Origin: Spirochaetaceae bacterium
GTDB lineage: Bacteria > Spirochaetota > Spirochaetia > Treponematales > Breznakiellaceae
Assembly: GCA_031265015.1 (NCBI GenBank)
Contig: JAISDG010000126.1
Span: 1-22,969, forward strand
Reading direction: 5' to 3'
Length of the DNA: 22,969 nt
Positions 1-6,591 of the stretch are shown one piece after another. The notes under the pieces are model-generated. The model saw only the letters and a program-made list of their open reading frames with translations, made no database searches and had not been told where the DNA came from. The translations under genes and the position numbers were made by a program. How positions within the stretch are numbered: the first letter of the stretch is position 1; each line of letters begins with the position of its first letter.

Positions 1-392
1 ATCAAATCGCCGGTATAGTTCTCCGGGCTGTGGAATACATCCAGCCGGTAATCAAAATCGCTGAAATAATCCACATACCCCGATCCCTGGTTAAGGACCG
101 CCGCGCTTTCTCCGTGAACCCCATGGTATAAAGCTACCCTGCGGGCCGCGTCGGCAAGGGCTTCGGCAATTGCCTCGTCCCGGTTCCTCCGGCGGCCGGC
201 AATGCCCAAAACGCTCATTATCCCTTCCGCCGGTCTGGTTACCCAATAACCGCTGTTGTAGGTTTCTTCCAGGGATATGTCCGGCTGAGTCCCTGTCCCC
301 GGTTTCGGCGTCCCCTTTTCAAGGGAGACACAGGAGAAAACCAAAAAAATACCCGCCATGGCCGGCGCACAGAATCGATTCATTTTTTTCAT
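1..392 (-). CDS. LPP20-like lipoprotein, C-terminus cut by window edge
   Basis: Partial gene: 130 codons are visible and the frame stays open to the window edge. The N-terminus has a short basic start (MKKMNRF), a hydrophobic stretch and a lipobox ending in Cys21 (LVFSC), so it should be a lipid-anchored envelope protein. After a low-complexity linker, residues ~48-100 (YWVTRPAEGIM, then GIAG, then an Ala/Arg-rich helix) resemble the LPP20 pattern of the gene just upstream, which suggests a related pair. The start at 392 lies 29 bases after the neighbour's stop, so the two are probably co-transcribed. No good Shine-Dalgarno is visible; Met4 at 383 is an alternative start. The specific role is unknown. 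Confidence 0.7.
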   Translation of the reverse strand, partial: MKKMNRFCAPAMAGIFLVFSCVSLEKGTPKPGTGTQPDISLEETYNSGYWVTRPAEGIMSVLGIAGRRRNRDEAIAEALADAARRVALYHGVHGESAAVLNQGSGYVDYFSDFDYRLDVFHSPENYTGDL

Positions 393-421
393 CAGTTTTT
401 ATCAGATTGAAGGAAAAGACG

Positions 422-997
422 TTAATCCCCCACCGGAACCGGCCCCCCGGCGGCGGCCTTGTCAAAGGCATTTTCCATCCGGGCCAGAGCGTCGAAGGCC
501 GCTGCCGCGGGAACGGCGAGTTTTGCCGCCGATGCGGCCGCCGAATAATCATTGGCCGCCGAGGATTTGCTGTACTCCATCACGACCCAGAGCAGGCCGT
601 TATCCGTATTGGACACAACAACCTTGGCGCCCCTTAAATCGGCCCTGGCCAGGGCCTGGGTAATATTTTCCTGGAACGAAAGCGCCGCGCCGGGATCAAG
701 TTCGCTGGCGGCGGCATAATCGGTAACCATGTTTTTTACGATGGACTGGAGCTGCCGGGCAATGTCCGCCCGGGCCCTGGTCTGGGCAAAGGTCATGGCG
801 TTCCCCATCCTCGACATGTCCGCGCCGATTTTGTAAGTGCCGATGCCGATAAGAACGTCTTCGGATGCGTTCAGATACGCGTCGTTAACAAACTGCGGAA
901 CGTTCCCCAGGGCCGGAGTCTTGGGCTGGGCCGAACCGGCGCATCCCGTTAACATCACAAACCCTGCCGTGAAAAGGCCCAAAAACAGTTTTTTCAT
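422..997 (-). CDS. LPP20-family lipoprotein
   Basis: A 191-residue predicted lipoprotein with basic start MKKLFLG, a hydrophobic core and the lipobox LTGC with Cys19 as the lipidation site. The mature part has the features usual for the LPP20 family: PQFVNDAY near residue 34, GIGTY near 51, then a long helix with repeated Ala/Arg (residues ~66-95). Its function is not known beyond envelope localisation. The start at 997 is preferred because GGGGGATTTT lies just before it; an in-frame TTG at 1009 would place that ribosome-binding site inside the gene. The last third is unusually alanine-rich. It is first in a two-gene unit with another lipoprotein and diverges from the XRE regulator across a repeat-rich control region. 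Confidence 0.82.
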   Translation of the reverse strand: MKKLFLGLFTAGFVMLTGCAGSAQPKTPALGNVPQFVNDAYLNASEDVLIGIGTYKIGADMSRMGNAMTFAQTRARADIARQLQSIVKNMVTDYAAASELDPGAALSFQENITQALARADLRGAKVVVSNTDNGLLWVVMEYSKSSAANDYSAAASAAKLAVPAAAAFDALARMENAFDKAAAGGPVPVGD

Positions 998-1018
998 AAA
1001 ATCCCCCAAAAAGAAGAT

Positions 1019-1075
1019 ATACGAGAAAGTTTTCTATTGAATACTAATATTCTCGTATTCATAAAAATAGTATTC
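1019..1075. promoter_or_regulatory. nested inverted repeats, candidate operator
   Basis: The A+T-rich spacer between the divergent lipoprotein and XRE genes holds two interlocked perfect inverted repeats. A 9-bp pair is at 1019-1027 (ATACGAGAA) and 1050-1058. An 8-bp pair is at 1039-1046 (GAATACTA) and 1068-1075. The motif TATTC recurs several times. Interlocked dyads between divergent genes, one of which encodes a helix-turn-helix protein, are what an autoregulated operator looks like. Binding is an inference. Confidence 0.5.
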
Positions 1076-1132
1076 CGAGTTTTATGATTATGTCAACCCA
1101 AGAAGTATGAGTTTTAGCGTATTTTTTAATAT

Positions 1133-1462
1133 ATGGGCTTCAAAGACAATTTAAAAAACCAGTTACAGTACTCCGATATGCTTGTTAAGGAACTTGCCGC
1201 CCGGACCGGAATTAAAAAAAAGACCCTGGACAGCTACCTGGGAACCCGCAGTTACAGCCCTTCGGTGGAAACCGCCGTCAGTATCGCAAAAGCCCTGGGG
1301 GTCTCGGTGGAATACCTGGTAACCGGCAGGGAAGCCGCGAAGGACCGGCCCCTCTCTTCCCTGCCCCAGGATATACAGGCCATTGTCCGGGCTGCGGAAC
1401 ATCTCAGTACCAGGGACCGTCAGGTTGTCCTGACCCTGGCCCACTCGCTCAAAGAAAGGTGA
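1133..1462 (+). CDS. XRE-family helix-turn-helix regulator
   Basis: A 109-residue DNA-binding protein. Residues ~6-63 form a Cro/C1-type HTH_3 domain: VKELAARTGI (18-27) is helix 2, KKTLDSYL (29-36) is the recognition helix, and ALGVSVEYLVTG closes the five-helix fold. The C-terminal LSTRDRQVVLTLAHSL helix is common in small repressors of this class and may mediate dimerisation. No sensor domain is present. The frame is closed by a TAA two codons upstream of ATG 1133, so the start cannot lie further out. No Shine-Dalgarno is visible, so translation may be leaderless or weak. It diverges from the lipoprotein pair across nested inverted repeats and ends 2 bp from the convergent macrodomain gene. 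Its likely targets are its own promoter and the lipoprotein promoter. Confidence 0.85.
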   Translation: MGFKDNLKNQLQYSDMLVKELAARTGIKKKTLDSYLGTRSYSPSVETAVSIAKALGVSVEYLVTGREAAKDRPLSSLPQDIQAIVRAAEHLSTRDRQVVLTLAHSLKER

Positions 1463-1464
1463 CG

Positions 1465-1998
1465 TTAGGCGGCCAGGATACGCCGGTAGAGTTCGTAGTT
1501 TTCCCGGTCAAAGCAGACAAACATAACCCGCCGGATCCCCGGAGTCTGTCCCAGCGTTTCCCGGACCGCCGTAACCGCGATCTCCGCGGCCCTGCCCTTG
1601 GGATACCCGTAGACCCCGGTACTGATATTGGGAAAGGCGATACTTTCCAGGGCCGCTTCCTCCGCCAGCAGCAGGGTTTTCCGGTAACAGGAGGCCAGCA
1701 GTCCGCTTTCTCCCCGGCCGCCGCCGTGCCAGACGGGCCCTACGGTATGGATCACGTGTTTACAGGGAAGCAGGCCCGGACCGGTAATCACCGCGTCCCC
1801 GGCGGGACAGGGGCCGCCGGGGACGTTTTGCCGGGCGGCGGCGACGCGGCGGCATTCTTCCAGCAGGGCGGGACCCGCCGCCCGGTGTATGGCGCCGTCC
1901 ACGCCTCCGCCCCCCAAAAGGCTTGAGTTGGCGGCGTTGACGATGGCATCCACCGCCAGCACGGTGATGTCTCCCTCTATTACTTCAAGTTTTGCCAT
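1465..1998 (-). CDS. macrodomain protein (ADP-ribose/O-acetyl-ADP-ribose hydrolase family)
   Basis: A 177-residue single-domain macro protein of the YmdB/MacroD type. These cytoplasmic proteins bind ADP-ribose and often hydrolyse O-acetyl-ADP-ribose or mono-ADP-ribosyl groups. The diagnostic motifs are present in order: GDIT (9-12), NAANSSLLGGGGVDGAIH (21-38), HTVGPVW (84-90) and the phosphate loop STGVYGYP (126-133). The start at 1998 is chosen because GGGAGAAAATT precedes it. The frame extends 19 codons further upstream, but that extension is a basic low-complexity stretch encoded by short tandem repeats and is unlikely to be translated. No ADP-ribosyltransferase or NAD-consuming partner lies nearby. 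It is convergent with the XRE gene and divergent from icd. Confidence 0.9.
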   Translation of the reverse strand: MAKLEVIEGDITVLAVDAIVNAANSSLLGGGGVDGAIHRAAGPALLEECRRVAAARQNVPGGPCPAGDAVITGPGLLPCKHVIHTVGPVWHGGGRGESGLLASCYRKTLLLAEEAALESIAFPNISTGVYGYPKGRAAEIAVTAVRETLGQTPGIRRVMFVCFDRENYELYRRILAA

Positions 1999-2002
1999 AA
2001 TT

Positions 2003-2036
2003 TTCTCCCGCGTTCTCCCGCGCGTTCTTTCGCGCG
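2003..2036. repeat. three imperfect short tandem repeats upstream of macro gene
   Basis: Plus-strand units are TTCTCCCGCG (2003-2012), TTCTCCCGCGCG (2013-2024) and TTCTTTCGCGCG (2025-2036). Read on the minus strand they place two copies of GGGAGAA directly before the macrodomain start, so the ribosome-binding site itself appears to have been duplicated. Confidence 0.7.
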
Positions 2037-2119
2037 TTGACTTTTTCCCGAACACACTATACCGTACAATTATAACCCACTATAATCCACAATTTAAGAA
2101 AGACAAGATAGTAATGCAA

Positions 2120-2141
2120 AGTAGGGAATTAAATCCCCACT
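2120..2141. promoter_or_regulatory. imperfect 22-bp palindrome upstream of icd
   Basis: Arms AGTAGGGA (2120-2127) and TCCCCACT (2134-2141) match at 7 of 8 positions around an A+T-rich centre. The site lies between the macro and icd genes, 22 bases before the icd start and just before its GGCGGAGGAACC ribosome-binding site. It could be an operator or an mRNA hairpin; no regulator can be assigned. Confidence 0.3.
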
Positions 2142-2163
2142 ATGAACGAAGGGCGGAGGAACC

Positions 2164-3390
2164 ATGGCGCTGATAGGTATGAAAAACCCCATTGCGGAAC
2201 TGGACGGGGATGAAATGACCCGGATACTCTGGGCGGTGGTAAAGGAAAAACTTCTCCTCCCCTTTGTGGACCTTAAGACCGAATACTACGACCTGTCCCT
2301 GATGAACCGGGACGCCACGGACGACAGGGTAAGCGCCGAAGCCGCGGCGGCCATTCTCCGCCTGGGGGTCGGGGTTAAGTGCGCGACCATTACCAGCAAC
2401 GCCGCCCGGCAGGAAGAATACGGCCTGCGGAAACTCCACCCCAGTCCCAACGCTACCATCAGGGCCATCCTTGACGGCACGGTGTTCCGCAGGCCCATTA
2501 CCGTCTCCTGCATCAGGCCGTCGGTGGTTACCTGGAAAGCGCCCATCGTTATCGGCCGCCACGCCTACGGCGATGTATACAAAGCCGCTGAAATGGAAGT
2601 GGAAGGACCGGGCAGGGTGGAACTGGTGTACACCCGGGTGGACGGCGTGGAACGCCGCGTTACCGTGGCGGATTTTAACGGTCCGGGCATCGTCCAGGGG
2701 ATTCACAACCTGGACGAATCTATCCGGAACTTTGCCCGTTCCTGTTTCATCTACGCCGTTCAGGAAAAACTTCCCCTCTGGTTTGCCGCCAAGGATACGA
2801 TCTCCAAAACCTATGACGGCCGGTTTAAGGCGCTGTTTAACGAAGTGTATGAAAAGGAATTCAAGGACCGGTGCGCCGAAGCGGGGATCAGTTACTTTTA
2901 CACGCTTATCGACGACGCCGTGGCCCGGGTGGTCAAGGGCGGGGGGGGCTTTCTCTGGGCCTGCAAAAATTATGACGGCGACGTTATGAGCGACATGATC
3001 GCCAGCGCGTCGGGGAGCCTTGCTATGATGACCAGCGTCCTTGTTTCACCTTCCGGCGCCTTTGAATACGAAGCGGCCCACGGTACGGTGCAGCAGCACT
3101 ATTACCGCTGGCAGAAGGGAGAAAAGACCAGTACCAATCCGGCGGCCCTGATTTTTGCCTGGACCGGCGCGCTGGCCAAGCGGGCTGAACTGGACGGTAC
3201 GGCGGAGCTGGCGGATTTTGCCGGGCGCCTGGAAACTGCCGTTCTGCGGACCATCGAGGAAGGGGAAATGACCGGCGACCTGGCCAAGCTGGCCGGCGCA
3301 GCGCTGGCCGGCGGGAATCCGGCGATTACCGTAAAACCGCTGGATTCCTGGGAGTTTATCGGCGCCATCGAGTCGCGGCTTTCAGCATAA
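2164..3390 (+). CDS. icd: isocitrate dehydrogenase, eukaryote-type (subfamily II)
   Basis: A 408-residue homologue of the eukaryotic-type NADP isocitrate dehydrogenases, which oxidise isocitrate to 2-oxoglutarate and CO2 in the cytoplasm. The start has a strong ribosome-binding site (GGAGGAACC). Substrate residues are conserved: T75/T77 (CATIT), S94-P-N96, R100, R109 (TVFRRPI), R132 (GRHA) and K210. The metal aspartates are in IDD (249-251) and NYDGD (269-273). C-terminal family motifs AAHGTV (304-309), KTSTNPAA (321-328) and FAWT (331-334) are present. The coenzyme loop reads GTVQQHYY, whereas the usual animal and bacterial type II enzymes have TRH. The Arg that contacts the NADP 2'-phosphate is therefore Gln311, while K258 is kept and R255 replaces a Gln. 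Cofactor preference is uncertain. It stands alone, without other TCA genes nearby. Confidence 0.93.
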   Translation: MALIGMKNPIAELDGDEMTRILWAVVKEKLLLPFVDLKTEYYDLSLMNRDATDDRVSAEAAAAILRLGVGVKCATITSNAARQEEYGLRKLHPSPNATIRAILDGTVFRRPITVSCIRPSVVTWKAPIVIGRHAYGDVYKAAEMEVEGPGRVELVYTRVDGVERRVTVADFNGPGIVQGIHNLDESIRNFARSCFIYAVQEKLPLWFAAKDTISKTYDGRFKALFNEVYEKEFKDRCAEAGISYFYTLIDDAVARVVKGGGGFLWACKNYDGDVMSDMIASASGSLAMMTSVLVSPSGAFEYEAAHGTVQQHYYRWQKGEKTSTNPAALIFAWTGALAKRAELDGTAELADFAGRLETAVLRTIEEGEMTGDLAKLAGAALAGGNPAITVKPLDSWEFIGAIESRLSA

Positions 3391-3401
3391 CGCGGTAAAA
3401 T

Positions 3402-3425
3402 TTCCCGGCCGGCGCAGGCCGGGAA
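3402..3425 (+). terminator. hairpin downstream of icd
   Basis: A perfect 9-bp stem TTCCCGGCC / GGCCGGGAA with a 6-base loop begins 11 bases after the icd stop. It is followed by TTCATCC rather than a T-run, so it may be a weak terminator or a 3'-end stabiliser. It separates icd from the chemoreceptor gene. Confidence 0.55.
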
Positions 3426-3486
3426 TTCATCCTGAAATTCTTGTATTTTGCCCTTCTTGCATTAGCATTGAAACAAGAGGGTGAAT

Positions 3487-5703
3487 ATGAAGTTAAAAAT
3501 AAAACTAAGCTTTTCCGTCATGGTCATTATTCTGGTAGTGGGAGGAACTATCGCCGCGGTGCTTTTAACCAGGGCGATGTCGCTCCAGACCCAGTCAGCC
3601 CGGACCATCATGGAAAAGACCGCGGGCCTTTATGCCAGAGATATGGATCTTCGCTATACCGAATACTTTAACATGGTGAAGTTTATGGCCCAGATCATGC
3701 AAGGTTACCAGGGAGTGGACAGGGATGAACGGCGGGAAAAATACGATGAGCAGCTTTTCTCCATGTTAAGCGCCGATCCCCAGCTGACCGATGTATTTAC
3801 CGTCTGGAAACCCGGAATCCTTGACGGAATGGATGCGGAATTTGCCGGGTCTCCCGGTTCCGATGAAAGGGGTAACTATATTACCCAGTATACCCGGGAA
3901 TCGGGAACCATTGCGCTCCGGGCCTATCCCGCTTACCGGGAACTGCTGGAACAGCTGGACGAAAAAAAAATCGTTATGAACCCTGTTTTTCGGACCGTCA
4001 ACGGCACTCCCGTTCTGGTATGCGAGCTGATCTATCCCATTATCATGCCCAACGGCAGCATCATAGGCGCTGTGGGCGCGGGGCTTAATCTTTCCTATGC
4101 CATTGAATTCGTCGACAGCATCAAGCCCGGCCTGGAACTGGGGGTACGGACACCGCAGGGCCTTTCGAAAGAACAGGAGCGCGGCATTCTGGGGTACGCG
4201 TCCTTTTACGCCAATGACGGTACTATTATCGCCACCCCCCTCGCCGATCATATAGGAAAGAAATTTCAGGAAACCGCCGCGGAGGTCTTCGGCTCCACAG
4301 GCCTCGCCGCCGCGGAAACGGCCCTGCGGGAAGGAGAGCCGGTGCTGATAACTCACGGGGGCAATATGCTGACGGTGTATCCCTTTGCCATTAACGAGAA
4401 CACCTTCTGGGCGCTGGCGACCATCGTTCCTTCCAAAACAGTACTCAAAGCGGTGGATGAACTGGTATGGTTTGCCATTATCCTGATGGCAGTATCTGTG
4501 GCCGCCGCGTCGTTCGTTATCTTTTTTACCGCCAACAGCATTGCCAAACCCATCACCAAAGTATCGCTGACCCTGAAAGATATATCCGAAGGAGAGGGGG
4601 ATCTGACCAAAAATATTAACATCCATTCTTCCGGCGAAATCGGGGATCTGTCAAAATACTTTAACCTGACCTTGGGCAAAATAAAGGACATGGTACTGGT
4701 TATCAAAAACCAGAGCGCCGCCCTCTTCGATGTCGGCAACGAACTGTCTTCCAATATGACCCAGACCGCCGCGGCGGTGAATCAGATTACCTCGACCATT
4801 CAGAGCATCAAGGGCCGGATGCTCAACCAGAGCGCCAGTGTTACCCAGACCAACGCAACCATGAGGCAGATCACCTCCAACATTGACCAGCTGAACAGCC
4901 AGGTAGAAAAACAGACCGCCAACGTTTCCAAATCTTCCAGCGCCATTGAGGAGATGATTGCCAATATCCAGTCGGTAACGGCCACCCTGACAAAAAACTC
5001 GGAAAATATCCGGGAACTGCTGGAAGCCAGCGATGTGGGACGAAACGGCCTGGAAATAGTATCCGGCGATATTCAGCAGATTGCCCGGGAATCCGAAGAC
5101 CTTTTGGAAATCAACGAGGTAATGGAAAATATCGCCAGCCAGACCGACCTTCTTTCCATGAACGCCGCCATCGAAGCGGCCCATGCGGGAGAAGCCGGCA
5201 AGGGTTTTGCGGTAGTAGCGGACGAAATCCGCAAACTGGCGGAAAACTCCAGCGATCAGTCCAAGACGATCAACGCGGTGCTTAAAAAGATCAAAGATTC
5301 CATCGATAACATCACCAAATCCACCGGCGAAGTGCTTACCAAATTCGCCGCCATCGACAGCGGGGTAAAAACCGTATCCCAGCAGGCGGAAAACATCAGA
5401 AACGCCATGGAGGAGCAAAGCGTGGGAAGCCGGCAGATTCTGGAAGTTATCGGAGAACTCAACGAAATAACCGCGCAGGTCAAAGACGGTTCCAGTGAAA
5501 TGCTGGAGGGAAGCAGGGAAGTTATCCGGGAAGGGGAAAACCTGGAAATGGTAACCCAGGAGATCACCAACGGCATGAACGAAATGGCCCTGGGGGCAGA
5601 TCAGATCAATGCCGCCGTCCACGAGATAAGCAGCATAGGAGACCAGAACAGGGAGAACATTGATATCCTTATCCACGAAGTTTCCCGGTTCAAGGTAGAA
5701 TAA
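3487..5703 (+). CDS. methyl-accepting chemotaxis protein with periplasmic dCache-like sensor
   Basis: A 738-residue transmembrane chemoreceptor. Transmembrane helix 1 is at ~6-28, followed by a ~300-residue extracytoplasmic sensor whose TVWKPGILDGMD and following G-rich strand pattern resemble dCache_1 domains. Transmembrane helix 2 is at ~327-348, the HAMP linker at ~350-400, and a long coiled-coil signalling domain follows. The highly conserved hairpin tip (IASQTDLLSMNAAIEAAHAG, then GKGFAVVADEIRKLAE) is at ~545-588 and would contact CheA and CheW. There is no C-terminal CheR-binding pentapeptide; the protein ends RFKVE. The start at ATG 3487 follows AAGAGGGTGAAT; a GTG two codons upstream would overlap this site. 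The ligand cannot be read from sequence. No che genes are adjacent, so it feeds a pathway encoded elsewhere. Confidence 0.95.
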   Translation: MKLKIKLSFSVMVIILVVGGTIAAVLLTRAMSLQTQSARTIMEKTAGLYARDMDLRYTEYFNMVKFMAQIMQGYQGVDRDERREKYDEQLFSMLSADPQLTDVFTVWKPGILDGMDAEFAGSPGSDERGNYITQYTRESGTIALRAYPAYRELLEQLDEKKIVMNPVFRTVNGTPVLVCELIYPIIMPNGSIIGAVGAGLNLSYAIEFVDSIKPGLELGVRTPQGLSKEQERGILGYASFYANDGTIIATPLADHIGKKFQETAAEVFGSTGLAAAETALREGEPVLITHGGNMLTVYPFAINENTFWALATIVPSKTVLKAVDELVWFAIILMAVSVAAASFVIFFTANSIAKPITKVSLTLKDISEGEGDLTKNINIHSSGEIGDLSKYFNLTLGKIKDMVLVIKNQSAALFDVGNELSSNMTQTAAAVNQITSTIQSIKGRMLNQSASVTQTNATMRQITSNIDQLNSQVEKQTANVSKSSSAIEEMIANIQSVTATLTKNSENIRELLEASDVGRNGLEIVSGDIQQIARESEDLLEINEVMENIASQTDLLSMNAAIEAAHAGEAGKGFAVVADEIRKLAENSSDQSKTINAVLKKIKDSIDNITKSTGEVLTKFAAIDSGVKTVSQQAENIRNAMEEQSVGSRQILEVIGELNEITAQVKDGSSEMLEGSREVIREGENLEMVTQEITNGMNEMALGADQINAAVHEISSIGDQNRENIDILIHEVSRFKVE

Positions 5704-5710
5704 CCTTTTC

Positions 5711-5734
5711 CCGCCGCACGGGTCCGGGCGGCGG
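5711..5734 (+). terminator. G+C-rich hairpin after chemoreceptor gene
   Basis: A 7-bp stem CCGCCGC / GCGGCGG with a 10-base loop starts 8 bases after the chemoreceptor stop. There is no T-run, so intrinsic termination is only possible, not clear. Confidence 0.45.
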
Positions 5735-5784
5735 AAGCCTGAAGGCCCGAGCATGTTGAGTTTTTGTACATGTTAGTAAGCTAA

Positions 5785-5819
5785 AGGCTGTTCCAAAAAC
5801 TAAAGTTTTGGAACAGCCT
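5785..5819. terminator. long perfect hairpin between convergent genes
   Basis: Perfect 14-bp arms AGGCTGTTCCAAAA (5785-5798) and TTTTGGAACAGCCT (5806-5819) with a 7-base loop lie between the 3' ends of the plus-strand chemoreceptor gene and minus-strand ridA. The A- and T-rich tops of the arms allow it to work in both directions. It is the strongest dyad in the window and may be a bidirectional terminator or a dispersed repeat. Confidence 0.65.
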
Positions 5820-5843
5820 CAGGTAACAGCGTTTTTCAAAAAA

Positions 5844-6221
5844 TCATCTTTTTGCAATTATTTCAATTTCAATACGCGCGCCTAAGGGCAAAGAAGCAAC
5901 ACCTATAGTGGTCCGCGCCGGATAGGGCTCGGCAAATTGTTTTTTATATACCTCATTCATTGCCGGGAAGTCGTTCATATCCGCGAGAAAAACATTGACC
6001 TTTTGAACATTGTCGGAAGTCAATCCGGCTGTTTCTAATACGCTGAACAGATTTTTAAACCCCTGTTCCGTTTGCGCCTTAATATCCCCTTCAGCCAGTT
6101 TTCCTGTTTTAGGGTCAAGAGGCGTCTGTCCTGATAAAAATATCAACCCGTCCGCATCTATACCGTGTGAATAAGGTCCTACAGCCACCGCGTCTTGCGC
6201 GTTTATTCCTTTTCTTGCCAT
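5844..6221 (-). CDS. ridA: RidA family reactive enamine/imine deaminase
   Basis: A 125-residue protein of the RidA/YjgF/UK114 family, small cytoplasmic trimers that hydrolyse 2-aminoacrylate and related enamines released by PLP enzymes. The residues typical of true RidA are in place: Tyr17 (GPYSHG), Ser30 (FLSGQ), Arg103 (YPARTTIGV) and Glu120 (IEIEII). Length is normal. GGAGAGCGAA precedes the ATG. Codon use is clearly more A+T-rich than in the neighbours, with about 45% G+C over 300 counted bases, which suggests separate acquisition. The gene is bracketed by the long 5785-5819 hairpin and the HPr gene and has no obvious pathway partner here; a link to the amino-acid transport genes upstream is only a guess. 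Confidence 0.93.
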   Translation of the reverse strand: MARKGINAQDAVAVGPYSHGIDADGLIFLSGQTPLDPKTGKLAEGDIKAQTEQGFKNLFSVLETAGLTSDNVQKVNVFLADMNDFPAMNEVYKKQFAEPYPARTTIGVASLPLGARIEIEIIAKR

Positions 6222-6310
6222 TTCGCTCTCCTATAAAATTTTGCTGCTATAATAATATCGCCCTACCCGCCGGTATGACTACTTCCCTGTTTTGAATAAG
6301 TGATTTCGCG

Positions 6311-6577
6311 CTATTCTTCCTCGAACTTGGTTTCAAACAGGCGGGCCAGGGCTTCCACCGCTTCCTGTTCGCCCTTTCCATCGGCGATTAGCTTTATTTC
6401 GCTGCCGAACCCCGCTCCCAGGGTGATGATCCCCATAATTGATTTACCGTTGATCCGGTCATCGTCCCTTTCAAAATAAATATCGCAGGGAAAATCTTTG
6501 GCCGCCTGAACCAGCAGGGCGGCGGGCCGGGCATGAACCCCCGCCCGGTTTATTACCCGTACAATTTTTTCATACAT
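6311..6577 (-). CDS. ptsH: HPr phosphocarrier protein
   Basis: An 88-residue HPr. Numbering from Met1 at 6577 puts the EI-dependent phosphorylation site at His15 (AGVHARPAALL) and the HprK target at Ser46 (NGKSIMGI), exactly the canonical positions. The frame extends further upstream, but that part overlaps hprK and is not HPr-like. The start is 14 bases after the hprK stop and is preceded by GGAT at about 4 bases, a weak ribosome-binding site that suggests coupling with hprK. Both regulatory residues are kept, so the protein can be a substrate of HprK. No enzyme I or sugar permease gene lies in the window; treponemes are known to keep HPr and HprK with an incomplete sugar PTS, so the role may be purely regulatory. 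Confidence 0.95.
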   Translation of the reverse strand: MYEKIVRVINRAGVHARPAALLVQAAKDFPCDIYFERDDDRINGKSIMGIITLGAGFGSEIKLIADGKGEQEAVEALARLFETKFEEE

Positions 6578-6591
6578 CCGGCATATCCGCC

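Noticed and set aside
170..663. plus-strand open frames over the lipoprotein pair
   Set aside because: Pro/Arg-rich antisense shadows of two lipoprotein genes that have clear signal peptides and lipoboxes.
3481..3486. GTG start two codons upstream of the chemoreceptor ATG
   Set aside because: It overlaps the ribosome-binding site AAGAGGGTG that correctly spaces the ATG at 3487.
4651..5754. 367-codon open frame opposite the chemoreceptor
   Set aside because: Mirror of a regular coiled-coil coding region; the Phe/Gly-rich translation is typical of the antisense of Gln/Glu/Asn/Ala codons.
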